Shown: positions 46,192-54,524 of the stretch, piece after piece
Position numbering within the stretch: position 1 is the stretch's first letter
Layout: each line of letters begins with the position of its first letter
Source of the DNA: Cryobacterium arcticum
GTDB lineage: Bacteria > Actinomycetota > Actinomycetes > Actinomycetales > Microbacteriaceae
Assembly (NCBI RefSeq): GCF_001679725.1
Contig: NZ_CP016282.1
Coordinates: 1,798,001-1,862,000 of the forward strand
DNA: 64,000 nucleotides
Direction: 5' to 3'
Notes under the pieces: generated by a model
Databases searched by the model: none
What the model saw: the letters and a program-made list of their open reading frames with translations, nothing else
Told to the model about the DNA's origin: nothing
Translations under genes and position numbers: made by a program

Positions 46192-46554
46192 ATGGCCTCC
46201 TCCGGTGCAGAACCCTCCATCTTCAGCCGCATTGCCGCGCGCGAGATTCCGGCGACCATCGTCGCGGAAACCGACCACATCATCGCGTTCAACGACATCG
46301 CCCCGCAGGCGCCCGTGCACGTGGTCGTGACCACCAAGACCCAGCAGTACCGGAACGTCGGCGAACTCGCGGCGGGCGACCCGGCCCTCCTCGCCGAACT
46401 CATCGCCGTGGCAGGCCGGGTGGCCGAGGAGCACTGCGCGGGGGAGTACCGCTTGATCTTTAACACCGGCGCCTCGGCCGGGCAGACCGTCTTCCACGTG
46501 CACGCCCATGTGCTCGGCGGCACTCTCGAGGAGGGCACGCTTGCAGCCCTCTGA
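46192..46554 (+). CDS. HIT-family nucleotide-binding protein
   Basis: The 120-residue protein has the histidine triad FHVHAHVLGG (His-x-His-x-His) near residue 103, and IPATIVAETDHIIAFNDIAPQAPVHVVV near the start. These are features of the HINT/Fhit superfamily that hydrolyses phosphoramidates such as adenosine 5'-monophosphoramidate. Length and position before phoH are typical. A TAAGAT box six bases before the ATG, with no ribosome-binding site, indicates a leaderless mRNA. Its end overlaps the likely phoH start by 14 bases. Confidence 0.93.
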   Translation: MASSGAEPSIFSRIAAREIPATIVAETDHIIAFNDIAPQAPVHVVVTTKTQQYRNVGELAAGDPALLAELIAVAGRVAEEHCAGEYRLIFNTGASAGQTVFHVHAHVLGGTLEEGTLAAL

Positions 46555-47632
46555 CCCGGAGACTCCCGGAACCGGCGCACTGCCAGCGGTGCGCACACTC
46601 CTCGTCGACGGCGTCGCCATGGTGCGCCTGCTCGGCCCTCAAGACCGGTTCCTCAGCACCATCGAGAAGGAATACCCGGACGTCACCGTGCACGTCCGCG
46701 GCAACGAGGTCACCCTCACCGGTCCGGCCGCATCCACGGATGCCGTGGTGCGCCTGATCGAGGAGCTCCAACTGTTGTTGCGCACCGGAGCTGACCTCGG
46801 CGAGACCGAGGTCACCACCTCCGCGCGCATGCTCGGCGCCGACAGCACCTCGAGCCCCTCGACGGTGCTCGGCCAGGCCATCCTCACGTCGCGCGGTCTC
46901 ACGGTTCGCCCCAAGACCCTTGGCCAGAGCAGCTACGTCAACGCGATCGACGAGAACGCCATCGTCTTCGGCATCGGACCAGCCGGAACCGGCAAGACCT
47001 ACCTCGCCATGGCCAAGGCCGTGCAGGCGCTGCAGCGCAAGGAGGTCGACCGCATCATCCTGACCCGGCCGGCCGTCGAGGCGGGGGAGCGGCTCGGGTT
47101 CCTGCCCGGCAGCCTCACCGACAAGATCGACCCGTACCTGAGGCCGCTCTATGACGCCCTCTTCGAGATGATGGACCCGGAGCTGGTGCCCAAGCTGCTG
47201 GCCGCCGGCACCATCGAGGTGGCCCCGCTGGCGTATATGCGCGGACGCACGCTGAACTCGGCGTTCATCGTGCTCGACGAGGCCCAGAACACGACGCCCG
47301 AGCAGATGAAGATGTTCCTCACCCGACTCGGCTTCGGTTCCCAGATGGTGGTCACCGGTGACATCACCCAGGTGGACCTGCCCGCCGGCGCCAGCGGACT
47401 CCGTCTGGTCACCAAGGTGCTCGACGGGATCGACGACATCGCCTTCGTGCGCTTGACCAGCGCCGACGTGGTGCGGCACAGCCTTGTCGGCCGCATCGTC
47501 GACGCCTACACCGAATACGACGCGCAGAAGCAGGCCCAACGCTACGAAAGCGAACAGGCCCGCGACTTCGCATCCCGCGCTCCGCACCAGGGGAATCCGC
47601 GCGATCGCACCCCGAAACGGAGATCCAGTTGA
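46541..47632 (+). CDS. phoH: PhoH-like ATPase
   Basis: PhoH-like proteins are P-loop ATPases linked to RNA metabolism; together with YbeY they act in rRNA maturation. The 363-residue product has Walker A GPAGTGKT at about residues 146-153, [16 protein letters not shown], and Walker [21 protein letters not shown], with [11 protein letters not shown] later. TTG 46541 is chosen because GAGGAGGG lies five bases upstream; it overlaps the HIT stop. Its own stop overlaps ybeY by four bases, so the pair is translationally coupled. Confidence 0.93.
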   Translation: MQPSDPETPGTGALPAVRTLLVDGVAMVRLLGPQDRFLSTIEKEYPDVTVHVRGNEVTLTGPAASTDAVVRLIEELQLLLRTGADLGETEVTTSARMLGADSTSSPSTVLGQAILTSRGLTVRPKTLGQSSYVNAIDENAIVFGIGPAGTGKTYLAMAKAVQALQRKEVDRIILTRPAVEAGERLGFLPGSLTDKIDPYLRPLYDALFEMMDPELVPKLLAAGTIEVAPLAYMRGRTLNSAFIVLDEAQNTTPEQMKMFLTRLGFGSQMVVTGDITQVDLPAGASGLRLVTKVLDGIDDIAFVRLTSADVVRHSLVGRIVDAYTEYDAQKQAQRYESEQARDFASRAPHQGNPRDRTPKRRSS

Positions 47633-48096
47633 GCATCGAAATCAACAACGAGTCGGCCATCCCGGTCGATGAGGCCGCCATCCTGAGGCTCGCCGCCTTC
47701 GCGCTGGACACCATGCACGTGCACGCCGACGCCGAACTGGCGATCGTGCTCGTCGACGAGGGCGCCATGGAGCAGCTCCACGTGCAGTGGATGGATGAAC
47801 CGGGTCCCACCGACGTCCTCAGCTTCCCGATGGACGAACTGCGCCCAGGCACCGAAGACGCCATCACGCCGCCTGGCCTACTCGGCGACATCGTGCTCTG
47901 CCCGCAGGTGGCCCAGGGCCAGGCGGAGACCGCCGGTCACAGCACCCTCGACGAACTGTTCCTGCTCACGGCGCACGGCATCCTGCACCTGCTCGGCTTC
48001 GATCACGCGGAACCCGAGGAGGAGAAGGAGATGTTCGGCATCCAGCGCGACATCCTGATCGGCTTCTCCATGCAGGAACGACGCCGGCCCCGATGA
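47629..48096 (+). CDS. ybeY: Endoribonuclease YbeY
   Basis: YbeY is a zinc-dependent single-strand endoribonuclease that processes the 3' end of 16S rRNA and takes part in ribosome quality control. The 155-residue protein starts from a TTG inside the phoH stop and has the metal site [11 protein letters not shown] (three histidines) near residue 115, preceded by [16 protein letters not shown] and [11 protein letters not shown]. The length is normal. The coupling phoH-ybeY-CBS-era recurs across bacteria. Confidence 0.95.
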   Translation: MSIEINNESAIPVDEAAILRLAAFALDTMHVHADAELAIVLVDEGAMEQLHVQWMDEPGPTDVLSFPMDELRPGTEDAITPPGLLGDIVLCPQVAQGQAETAGHSTLDELFLLTAHGILHLLGFDHAEPEEEKEMFGIQRDILIGFSMQERRRPR

Positions 48097-49421
48097 TCGT
48101 CGGGTGGTTCCTCACGGCCGCCATCCTGCTCGTCGCGTTCGGCGGGCTGATGGCCGCTGTCGACGCTGCGGTCACGTCCCAGTCCCGGGCCGACATCGCC
48201 GAACTCGCCGTCACCGCACGCTCCAAGCGGTCCCTGCGTGCCATCGCCGCCGACACCGGCGCGCACCTGAACGCCATCAACTTCGTGCGGATCATCGCGG
48301 AGACGACCGCGGCGGTGCTCGTGACCCTCGTGTTCGCCACCACCATCGACCAGATCTGGTTGGCCCTGCTGCTGTCGGCCCTGCTGATGACGGCCGTGTC
48401 GTTCGTGCTCGTCGGAGCCAGCCCGCGCAGCGTGGGCCGGGCGCATCCGAAGAACTTGCTCGTGCTCACGGCCGTTCTCGTGCATTTCTTGCGCGTGCTG
48501 CTCGGCCCGGTGGCCAACGCCCTCGTCGCCCTCGGCAACCGGGTCACCCCGGGACGCAGCCGGCTCGCCACCTTCACCTCGGAGGACCAGCTGCTCAGCA
48601 TGGTCGATGAGGCCACCGAGCTGGACGTGATCGAGGAAGACGACCGCGAACTCATCCACTCGATCTTCGAATTCAGTGAGACCGTCGTGCGCGAGGTCAT
48701 GATCCCGCGCACCGACATGGTCACCATCGACGCCGACGCCACCGTGGGTGCCGCCATGGGACTCTTCCTCAGCAAGGGCTACTCCCGGGTGCCCGTCGTG
48801 GACGGCGAGGTGGACGACGTCATCGGCGTGCTCTACCTGCGGGATGTCTCCCGTCTCGTCTACGAGCGTCCGCGCAACCTCGAGAGCCTCACGGTGCGGG
48901 AACTGGCCAAGGCCGCCCAGTTCGTGCCCGAGTCCAAGAAGGCCGACGCTCTGCTCCGCCAGATGCAGCTCGAATCCAACCACCTCGCCATGGTCGTCGA
49001 CGAGTACGGCGGAATCGCCGGCCTGGTGACCCTCGAGGACCTCATCGAGGAACTCGTGGGCGACATCTCCGACGAGTACGACCGCGACGTCGTGGAGATC
49101 GAAGACCTGGGATCAGGGCGCTTCAGGGTGAGCGCCCGACTGCCCGTCGACGAACTCGGCGAGCTGTTCGACCTCGACCTCGACGACGACGAGGTCGACT
49201 CCGTCGGCGGCCTGCTCGCCAAGGCGCTCGGGCGGCTGCCCGTCGCCGGGTCCGAAGCGAGAACCAGCGGCCTCATCCTCACGGCGGAACGCACAGAAGG
49301 CCGCCGCAAACGAATCAGCACAGTGCTGGTTGAACCAGACAAGGCGTTGAGAGACGCACAGTCCGCATTCCTGGGAATGCCGGACACAGAAGGAGCACAC
49401 GGCAATGACAAGAGAACCTGA
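48093..49421 (+). CDS. HlyC/CorC-family transporter (DUF21-CBS protein)
   Basis: This 442-residue membrane protein has an N-terminal DUF21/CNNM domain with about four helices (1-130), a CBS pair (about residues 200-320, with [18 protein letters not shown] and [18 protein letters not shown]) and a CorC/HlyC C-terminal domain. Family members are associated with Mg2+ or Co2+ efflux and with cell-envelope ion balance. [25 protein letters not shown] is the conserved end of the CBS pair. It overlaps ybeY by four bases and era by 17, so all are cotranscribed. Transported ion is inferred from the family. Confidence 0.92.
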   Translation: MIVGWFLTAAILLVAFGGLMAAVDAAVTSQSRADIAELAVTARSKRSLRAIAADTGAHLNAINFVRIIAETTAAVLVTLVFATTIDQIWLALLLSALLMTAVSFVLVGASPRSVGRAHPKNLLVLTAVLVHFLRVLLGPVANALVALGNRVTPGRSRLATFTSEDQLLSMVDEATELDVIEEDDRELIHSIFEFSETVVREVMIPRTDMVTIDADATVGAAMGLFLSKGYSRVPVVDGEVDDVIGVLYLRDVSRLVYERPRNLESLTVRELAKAAQFVPESKKADALLRQMQLESNHLAMVVDEYGGIAGLVTLEDLIEELVGDISDEYDRDVVEIEDLGSGRFRVSARLPVDELGELFDLDLDDDEVDSVGGLLAKALGRLPVAGSEARTSGLILTAERTEGRRKRISTVLVEPDKALRDAQSAFLGMPDTEGAHGNDKRT

Positions 49422-50307
49422 CTTCAGAGCGGGGTTCGTCTCCTTCGTCGGGCGCCCCAACGTGGGCAAGTCCACCCTGACCAACGCGCTGGTGGGGGAG
49501 AAGGTGGCGATCACGTCGTCGAAGCCGCAGACCACCCGTCGCGCCATCCGCGGCATCGTGCACCAGAAGGACGGCCAGCTGATCCTGGTCGACACCCCCG
49601 GTATCCACCGCCCGCGCACGCTGCTCGGCGAGCGGTTGAACAGCCTGGTGCAGTCCACGCTCAGTGGTGTCGACGTGGTCGGCCTGTGCATCCCGGCCAA
49701 CGAGCCCATCGGCCCTGGTGACAAGTTCATCAATGAGCAGTTGGACAACTTCCCGCGCGCGAAGAAGGTGGCCATCGTCACCAAGATCGACATGTCCTCC
49801 AAGACCAGCGTCGCCAACCAGCTCCTCGCCGTTTCGCAGCTGCGCGACTGGGAGGCCATCGTGCCGATCTCGGCGACCAGCCGCATCCAGCTCGATGTGC
49901 TGAGCAGCGAACTGCTGCGGTTGCTGCCGCTCAGCGATGCACCGCTGTACCCCGCGGATGCCGTGACCGACGAGAGCCTGGAGTCCCGGATCTCCGAGTA
50001 CATCCGCGAGGCCGCCCTCGAGGGCGTGACCGACGAACTGCCGCACTCGATCGCCGTCACGATCGACGACATCATCGAGCGCGACGACCAGGAGCTCGTG
50101 GAGATCTACGCCAACCTGTTCGTCGAGCGTGACAGCCAGAAGGGCATCATCATCGGCAAGTCCGGCGGCCGGCTCAAGGATGTGGGCATGCGGGCGCGCA
50201 AGCAGATCGAACCTCTCGTGGGCAAGCGGGTCTTCCTGTCCTTGCGCGTGAAGGTCGCCAAGGAATGGCAGCGCGACCCGAAGCAGCTGGGCCGCCTGGG
50301 CTTCTAA
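49405..50307 (+). CDS. era: GTPase Era
   Basis: Era is a GTPase that helps assemble 16S rRNA into 30S subunits. The 300-residue protein has G1 GRPNVGKST (residues 16-24), effector TSSKPQTTRRAIRG, G3 VDTPGI and G4 TKID. A C-terminal KH domain carries IIIGKSGGRLKDVGMRARKQIE. Its start overlaps the end of the CBS gene. A hairpin terminator follows the stop by about 20 bases. In many Microbacteriaceae relatives leuA and recO follow era; here about 13 kb intervenes before leuA. Confidence 0.97.
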   Translation: MTREPDFRAGFVSFVGRPNVGKSTLTNALVGEKVAITSSKPQTTRRAIRGIVHQKDGQLILVDTPGIHRPRTLLGERLNSLVQSTLSGVDVVGLCIPANEPIGPGDKFINEQLDNFPRAKKVAIVTKIDMSSKTSVANQLLAVSQLRDWEAIVPISATSRIQLDVLSSELLRLLPLSDAPLYPADAVTDESLESRISEYIREAALEGVTDELPHSIAVTIDDIIERDDQELVEIYANLFVERDSQKGIIIGKSGGRLKDVGMRARKQIEPLVGKRVFLSLRVKVAKEWQRDPKQLGRLGF

Positions 50308-50327
50308 ACACGACGCACGACAGTGAT

Positions 50328-50357
50328 GGGTCCAGTCGGCATGCGCCGGCCGGACCC
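50328..50357. terminator. Hairpin terminator of era
   Basis: GGGTCCAGTCGGC and GCCGGCCGGACCC pair at 12 of 13 positions (one mismatch and one G-T wobble) around an ATGC loop. It begins 20 bases after the era stop and is followed by TTCTGCGTT. Confidence 0.75.
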
Positions 50358-50370
50358 TTCTGCGTTCGCC

Positions 50371-50853
50371 CATCAACCTCATCGAGATCCCGCCAGCGTC
50401 TGACCGCCGCGCCCGCCTCGTTGATCGAGCTTGTCGAGATCCCGCAAGCCGCTGTCCACCGCGCCCGATCGCCGATCGAGCCTGTCGAGATCCCGCGACC
50501 TGCTGTCCACCGTGCCCCGATCGTTGATCGAGCCTGTCGAGATCCCGCGCCCTGCTCTCCAGCGCCCCCGATCGCCGATCGAGCCTGTCGAGATCCCGCG
50601 CCCTGCTGTCCACCGTGCCCCGATCGTCGATCGAGCCTGTCGAGATCCCGCGCCCTGCTGTCCGCCGCGCCCACGTCGTCGATCAAGCCTGTCGAGATCC
50701 CGCGACCTGCTGTCCACCGTGCCCCGATCGCTGATCGAGCCTGTCGAGATCCCGCGCCCTGCTGTCCGCCGCGCCCACGTCGTTGATCGAGCCTGTCGAG
50801 ATCCCGCGCCCTGCTGTCCGCCGTGCCCATCGTTGATCGAGCCTGTCGAGATC
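50371..50853 (+). repeat. Ten-unit 52-bp tandem array
   Basis: Units begin at 50371 (degenerate), 50423, 50474, 50526, 50577, 50629, 50681, 50733, 50785 and 50835, a period of 50-52 bases. Each starts with a core close to GATCGAGCCTGTCGAGATC, followed by CCCGCGCCCTGCTGTCC and a short variable part such as CACCGTGCCCCGATCG. The array fills the 660-base gap between era and the DUF222 gene; the last unit is cut short after its core. The changing period breaks any reading frame, so it is not coding. Inverted relatives occur at 52884-52981 on the other side of the DUF222 gene. The 114 bases after it are less GC-rich and hold that gene's upstream region. Confidence 0.9.
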
Positions 50854-50967
50854 CCCTTAGAACCCCTATGAACCTGCAATGACTCCGGCGCACATATTCT
50901 CGAGATTCCCTTGTGAGTAACTTGACATTTCCTCACAATATTCTCTGATTCGTGGGAGAACAGGGGT

Positions 50968-51888
50968 ATGGACGAAGAGCTCGTAAACGGCTCCACCGCA
51001 CCGCTGGGAGGCACTCCTACCGGTGGTAATCCGCAGGACTGGAACACCGCCCTGGCCGGTCCGGCACCGGTCCCTGTCTCCTTCGACGTCGCCGCTGACT
51101 CGAGCGTAAACGCAGCCACCGACACGCCCGATGGTGCGTCCTCAGCCACCGACAGAACTGTCGACCGAAGTGCCGGACCTGCAACCAAGCGTGCTGCCGC
51201 CGCCGCTGTTAGCGGTGGCGGTGGGTCCGCAGGCGCGGACGGCATGCACAGCGACCAGTCGGAACCCGCGCCGCCTCGCCCGGGTCGACGCGGTGCCCCG
51301 CAACCCACATGGCGGGACCCCGCAGACCTCCCCGCGGTCCAGCGTGCTCACACCGGTGAGCTCGGGGAGAAACTGCAGCTCCTGTCCGAAGCCGCCGCGG
51401 TGGTGCAGGAAGTGATGGGCTCGATCGACGTCGACGGGCTCAACGACGCGGAACTGGTCGCCTTGACGCAGATGACCGAGAAGATCGGCCGGCCGGCCGA
51501 TCTGGCCCGGGTGACCACGGCGACGGTGGTGGATTACCGGGCTCGGACGGGGTTGGGCCGGGACTCGTTGGCGTGGAAGCTCGGCGCGTCGCACCACACG
51601 GATTTGTTGACCCGGTTGACCGGGGCGTCGGGGCAGGAGATGAAACGGCGGGTGCGGTTGGGCGAGAAGATCGCTCCACGCATGATGGGCGGCACCGTCC
51701 TGGACCCCGTGTTCCCGACCGTCGCCGCGGCCCTGGCCGCCGGGGACCTCGGTCTGGACGCGGCGGAGGAGATCGTGAAGGGCCTGGCCGATTACAAGGT
51801 CCACGGTCGCTTCGACGCGAACCCGGCCGATGTTGAGGCGGCCGAGGCGGGCCTGGTCGAATCGGCCACCGGCTCCGTCTATGGCTGA
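50968..51888 (+). CDS. N-terminal fragment of the DUF222-HNH gene
   Basis: This 306-codon open part holds a low-complexity N-terminus (about residues 1-110) and most of the DUF222 domain (LQLLSEAAAVVQEVMGS, then RPADLARVTTATVVDYRARTG and LGEKIAPRMMGGTVLDPVFPTVAAAL). It would give a truncated protein without nuclease domain. ATG 50968 follows AACAGGGG. The upstream 100 bases are more AT-rich than the surroundings. Confidence 0.6.
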   Translation: MDEELVNGSTAPLGGTPTGGNPQDWNTALAGPAPVPVSFDVAADSSVNAATDTPDGASSATDRTVDRSAGPATKRAAAAAVSGGGGSAGADGMHSDQSEPAPPRPGRRGAPQPTWRDPADLPAVQRAHTGELGEKLQLLSEAAAVVQEVMGSIDVDGLNDAELVALTQMTEKIGRPADLARVTTATVVDYRARTGLGRDSLAWKLGASHHTDLLTRLTGASGQEMKRRVRLGEKIAPRMMGGTVLDPVFPTVAAALAAGDLGLDAAEEIVKGLADYKVHGRFDANPADVEAAEAGLVESATGSVYG

Positions 51889-51930
51889 ACCCGGGCTGCC
51901 GGCGACGCCGACGACGTTGGTGAGGCGGCG

Positions 51931-52881
51931 ATGACGGGCCCGATCGCCCCGTTGGGTGACTCGGACGGGTTCGCCTACCCCGCTGACGCGCTTCGCGACA
52001 TGGCGCTGCAGTGGCAGGCGGCCCTGAACCCGGACGGTCTCGCCCCCAACGAGGAGGTCCTCGAGGCGAAGTCGACGTTCTCCTTCGGCGGGATCCGCAA
52101 CGGCCTCTACCCCCTCCGCGGCGGCGTGACGCCGGAGCTCAAAGGCATCATCCAAACCCTCTTCAACACCTATCAGTCCGCCCGCACCGCACCCCGGTTC
52201 CCCTCCGCCGAGGAACAGGAACGCATCGAAGCCGGCGAACTCGTGCCCGGGGAGATCCTCGACGAACGCAGCGGCGGCGAGAAACGAGCCGACATCCTCC
52301 GCGGCATCCTCACCCAAGTCGCCCAAGACCCCCGCACCCCCACCCTGGGCGGGATGCCGCCAACGGTGATGGTGCACGTCAGCGCCGCTGACCTCCTCGC
52401 CGGCATCGGCGTCGGCTGGATCGACGGCGTCGACGCACCCCTGTCGATGAAAACGATCAACCAGATGGTCGACAACGGTGGGATCCGACCCGTGTTCTTC
52501 GGCGGCAACGGCGCCGTCCTCGCCCTGGGCAACAAAGCCCGCTGCTTCAGCCCCCTGCAACGCCGCGCCATCACCGCCAGAGACGGCGGCTGCATCACCC
52601 CCGGCTGCACCTGCCCACCCCAATGGACCGAAATCCACCACGTGATCCCCTGGGAACAAGGCGGCCGCACCGACATCGACAACGGAGTGCTGCTCTGCTG
52701 GTACCACCACCACACCATCAACACCTCCGGGTGGAAGATCCGTATGGTCAACGGGATGCCGCAGGTGAAAGCACCGCACTGGATCGACCCGACCGGAACA
52801 TGGCGACGGCCCAACCAGCACCGCGCCCACGACCCGAACACCCACAAATCGGAAACGGGTCAGCCACCGAACACGGAATGA
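51931..52881 (+). CDS. C-terminal fragment with intact HNH nuclease domain
   Basis: From ATG 51931 this 316-codon part contains the end of DUF222 (ALQWQAALNPDGLAPNEEV) and a complete HNH domain near residues 213-265: the zinc-type cysteines in CITPGCTCPP, IHHVIPWEQGG, and DNGVLLCWYHHHTIN. Whether it is translated on its own is unknown; no strong Shine-Dalgarno sequence precedes the ATG, although GGTGAGG lies nearby. Confidence 0.55.
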   Translation: MTGPIAPLGDSDGFAYPADALRDMALQWQAALNPDGLAPNEEVLEAKSTFSFGGIRNGLYPLRGGVTPELKGIIQTLFNTYQSARTAPRFPSAEEQERIEAGELVPGEILDERSGGEKRADILRGILTQVAQDPRTPTLGGMPPTVMVHVSAADLLAGIGVGWIDGVDAPLSMKTINQMVDNGGIRPVFFGGNGAVLALGNKARCFSPLQRRAITARDGGCITPGCTCPPQWTEIHHVIPWEQGGRTDIDNGVLLCWYHHHTINTSGWKIRMVNGMPQVKAPHWIDPTGTWRRPNQHRAHDPNTHKSETGQPPNTE

Positions 52882-52883
52882 CT

Positions 52884-52981
52884 CACCGGGTCTCGACAAG
52901 CTCGACCACCGGCGCCCGGGACACATGATCACCGGGTCTCGGCCTGCTTGATCAGCGGGGCTCAGGCTGCTCGACCCTCGG
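52884..52981 (+). repeat. Three degenerate inverted relatives of the 52-bp array core
   Basis: GGGTCTCGACAAGCTCGACC, GGGTCTCGGCCTGCTTGATC and GGGGCTCAGGCTGCTCGACC occur in a row just after the DUF222-HNH stop. They are reverse-complement relatives of the core of the array at 50371-50853 (whose complement reads GATCTCGACAGGCTCGATC). Spacing here is irregular. Confidence 0.75.
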
Positions 52982-53018
52982 ATGGCGACACGATGTGGTC
53001 GTGAGCGGCGATCGGTTT

Positions 53019-53432
53019 CTAGGCTGCGGGGGAGGCCGGGGCGCTGATCCGCAGCAGCACGCGGGTCTTCGCGCCGGACTTGCCGAGTCGTTCGATGAAG
53101 AGGAAGATCCGGTACTCGAGTCGGTACTTCGCGGCGAAGACGCCCGTCAACAGGGCCCGGCTCTGGTCGTCATCCTCGATGACGGCCAGTGCCTCCAGCG
53201 GCAGCGCGCCGGCCGCCACCGCTCCGGTGCGGGAGCAGGGGACCAGCTGTACTCGGGAGGTGTGGCGAAGCCGCTTCACCTTGCCGCTCTGCTTCGGGGT
53301 GGTCACGATCAGGTCGTCCCCATCCCTGGCGATCCAGACCGGGGTCGAGACCGGCTCCCCCGATCGGCGGAACGTGGTGAGGGACACGAAGCGTTCGTCG
53401 CCGAGGCCGGCCAGCGTGGTGGGAGAGGACAT
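53019..53432 (-). CDS. PPOX-class flavin/F420-dependent oxidoreductase
   Basis: The 137-residue protein has the split-barrel pattern of the pyridoxamine-phosphate-oxidase-like family: LGDERFVSLTTFRRSGEPVSTPVWIA near the start, then TPKQSGKVKRLRHTSRVQLVPC and a C-terminal RIFLFIERLGK. Related actinobacterial proteins use F420 or FMN to reduce a range of substrates. ATG 53432 is chosen over GTG or longer forms since it gives the normal N-terminus MSSPTTLAGLGDER. No partner gene is adjacent. The exact cofactor cannot be told apart by eye. Confidence 0.82.
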   Translation of the reverse strand: MSSPTTLAGLGDERFVSLTTFRRSGEPVSTPVWIARDGDDLIVTTPKQSGKVKRLRHTSRVQLVPCSRTGAVAAGALPLEALAVIEDDDQSRALLTGVFAAKYRLEYRIFLFIERLGKSGAKTRVLLRISAPASPAA

Positions 53433-53514
53433 TTCCACACTGTATCTGCTCCACAATGGAACGGGCGGCAGACGTCGCCGACACGATGGAGGGTCCCTAT
53501 GTCACAGGTGTCGA

Positions 53515-54396
53515 ATGTCTGAGCCGGTCATCGCTGTGGTGGGTGCCGGAGCCGTGGGAGGGCTCATTGGCATCCTCCTGCACCGCAGCGGGACCGAGGT
53601 CGTCGCCGTCGCTCGTCCGGAGACGGCCCGGCAGATCAACTCCGACGGCCTCACCCTGCACAGCCCCCATTTCGGCGACCAGCTCGGCCGGCTCACGGCG
53701 GTGACCGAGATTCCCGACGGCGCCCGCGTGATCGTGGCCACCAAGGCCTATGCCCTCCCCGGTATCGTCGACGCCCTCCGGCGAGCGCAGCCCGCAGAGG
53801 TCGTATCCCTGCTCAACGGTATCGAGCACATGGACGTTCTGCGGCGGGCCGCCCCCGATGCCCGTGTCGCAGGCGCCACGATCGCCGTCGAGAGCACTCG
53901 ACTGAGCCCCACGGTCATCGACCACCGCAGCCCGTTCCTGCGCCTCACCGTTCCGGCCGCGGCGGAGAGCACCGGAGTCATCGCGGCCTGGAACCGTGCC
54001 GGACTCGACGTCACCGTGGGCGGAACCGAGGCGGAGGTGCTCTGGAGCAAGCTGCGATTCCTGGCTCCTATGGCACTCCTCACGTCTTACTGGCGCCTAC
54101 CCATCGGCGCCGCCCGGGAACGCGACGCTGCCCTTACCACCGCGGTGCTGGCCGAGGTCGCCCAGATTGCCACCCGGGATGGTGTGCCCTCGGACCCCGC
54201 TCAGCTCGCTCGGGCGATCCACGCGCTCCCTGCGGGCATGCGGTCCTCGTTGCAGAACGACCTGGATGCCGGGGCAGAGACCGAACTCGACGCCATCGGT
54301 GGCGCCCTTCTGCGCCGCGCCCGCCATCACGATGTCCCCGCTCCGCGGGTGCAGGAACTCCTCGACGATCTGGGGTCACACGGGGCGGCTGCCTGA
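53515..54396 (+). CDS. Ketopantoate reductase-family protein (ApbA/PanE)
   Basis: The 293-residue protein has the N-terminal dinucleotide-binding motif AVVGAGAVGGLIG, the family's Lys in VATKAYALPGIVDALR and a C-terminal helical domain (EAEVLWSKLRFLAPMALLTSYWRLPIG, then SSLQNDLDAGAETELDAIGGALLRRA). True PanE reduces 2-dehydropantoate with NADPH for pantothenate synthesis; many paralogues of this fold have other substrates, and no other pantothenate gene is near. ATG 53515 gives MSEPVIAVVGAG, directly in front of the nucleotide-binding strand. Confidence 0.83.
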   Translation: MSEPVIAVVGAGAVGGLIGILLHRSGTEVVAVARPETARQINSDGLTLHSPHFGDQLGRLTAVTEIPDGARVIVATKAYALPGIVDALRRAQPAEVVSLLNGIEHMDVLRRAAPDARVAGATIAVESTRLSPTVIDHRSPFLRLTVPAAAESTGVIAAWNRAGLDVTVGGTEAEVLWSKLRFLAPMALLTSYWRLPIGAARERDAALTTAVLAEVAQIATRDGVPSDPAQLARAIHALPAGMRSSLQNDLDAGAETELDAIGGALLRRARHHDVPAPRVQELLDDLGSHGAAA

Positions 54397-54524
54397 GTCT
54401 CTCCTGATCGTGCCCCGTGAGTCGGCCGACGATATTCATCGGGTGCTCTGAAACCTCGTTCAGAACGACGGCTCCCGGCCTCTGACCGCGTACGGCGGGT
54501 GCACAGTTGATCCGGAGGACATTC

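Larger units (their letters stand above)
50968..52881 (+). pseudogene. DUF222-HNH endonuclease (13E12 repeat family), interrupted by in-frame TGA
   Basis: Read through one in-frame TGA at 51886-51888, this is a 637-codon gene of the actinobacterial DUF222/HNH family. The sequence before the stop (AGLVESATGSVYG) and after it (TRAAGDADDVGEAAMTGPIAPLG) continue in the same frame with the alignment expected of the family. Residues about 130-306 belong to DUF222 (EVMGSIDVDGLNDAELVALTQ). The HNH nuclease domain is at the C-terminus (CITPGCTCPPQWTEIHHVIP and DNGVLLCWYHHHTI). Either the gene is inactivated by a point mutation, the base call is wrong, or the halves are made separately. It is bracketed by related repeats in opposite orientation. 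Family members are abundant and of unclear function in this group. Confidence 0.75.

Noticed and set aside
50371..50853. CRISPR array
   Set aside because: The bases between the 19-base cores are themselves repeated with few changes, so there are no unique spacers, and no cas genes are nearby.
50371..50853. Repeat-containing protein encoded by open frames across the array
   Set aside because: The unit length alternates among 50, 51 and 52 bases, so any frame shifts from unit to unit; open frames there reflect the lack of stops in GC-rich repeats.
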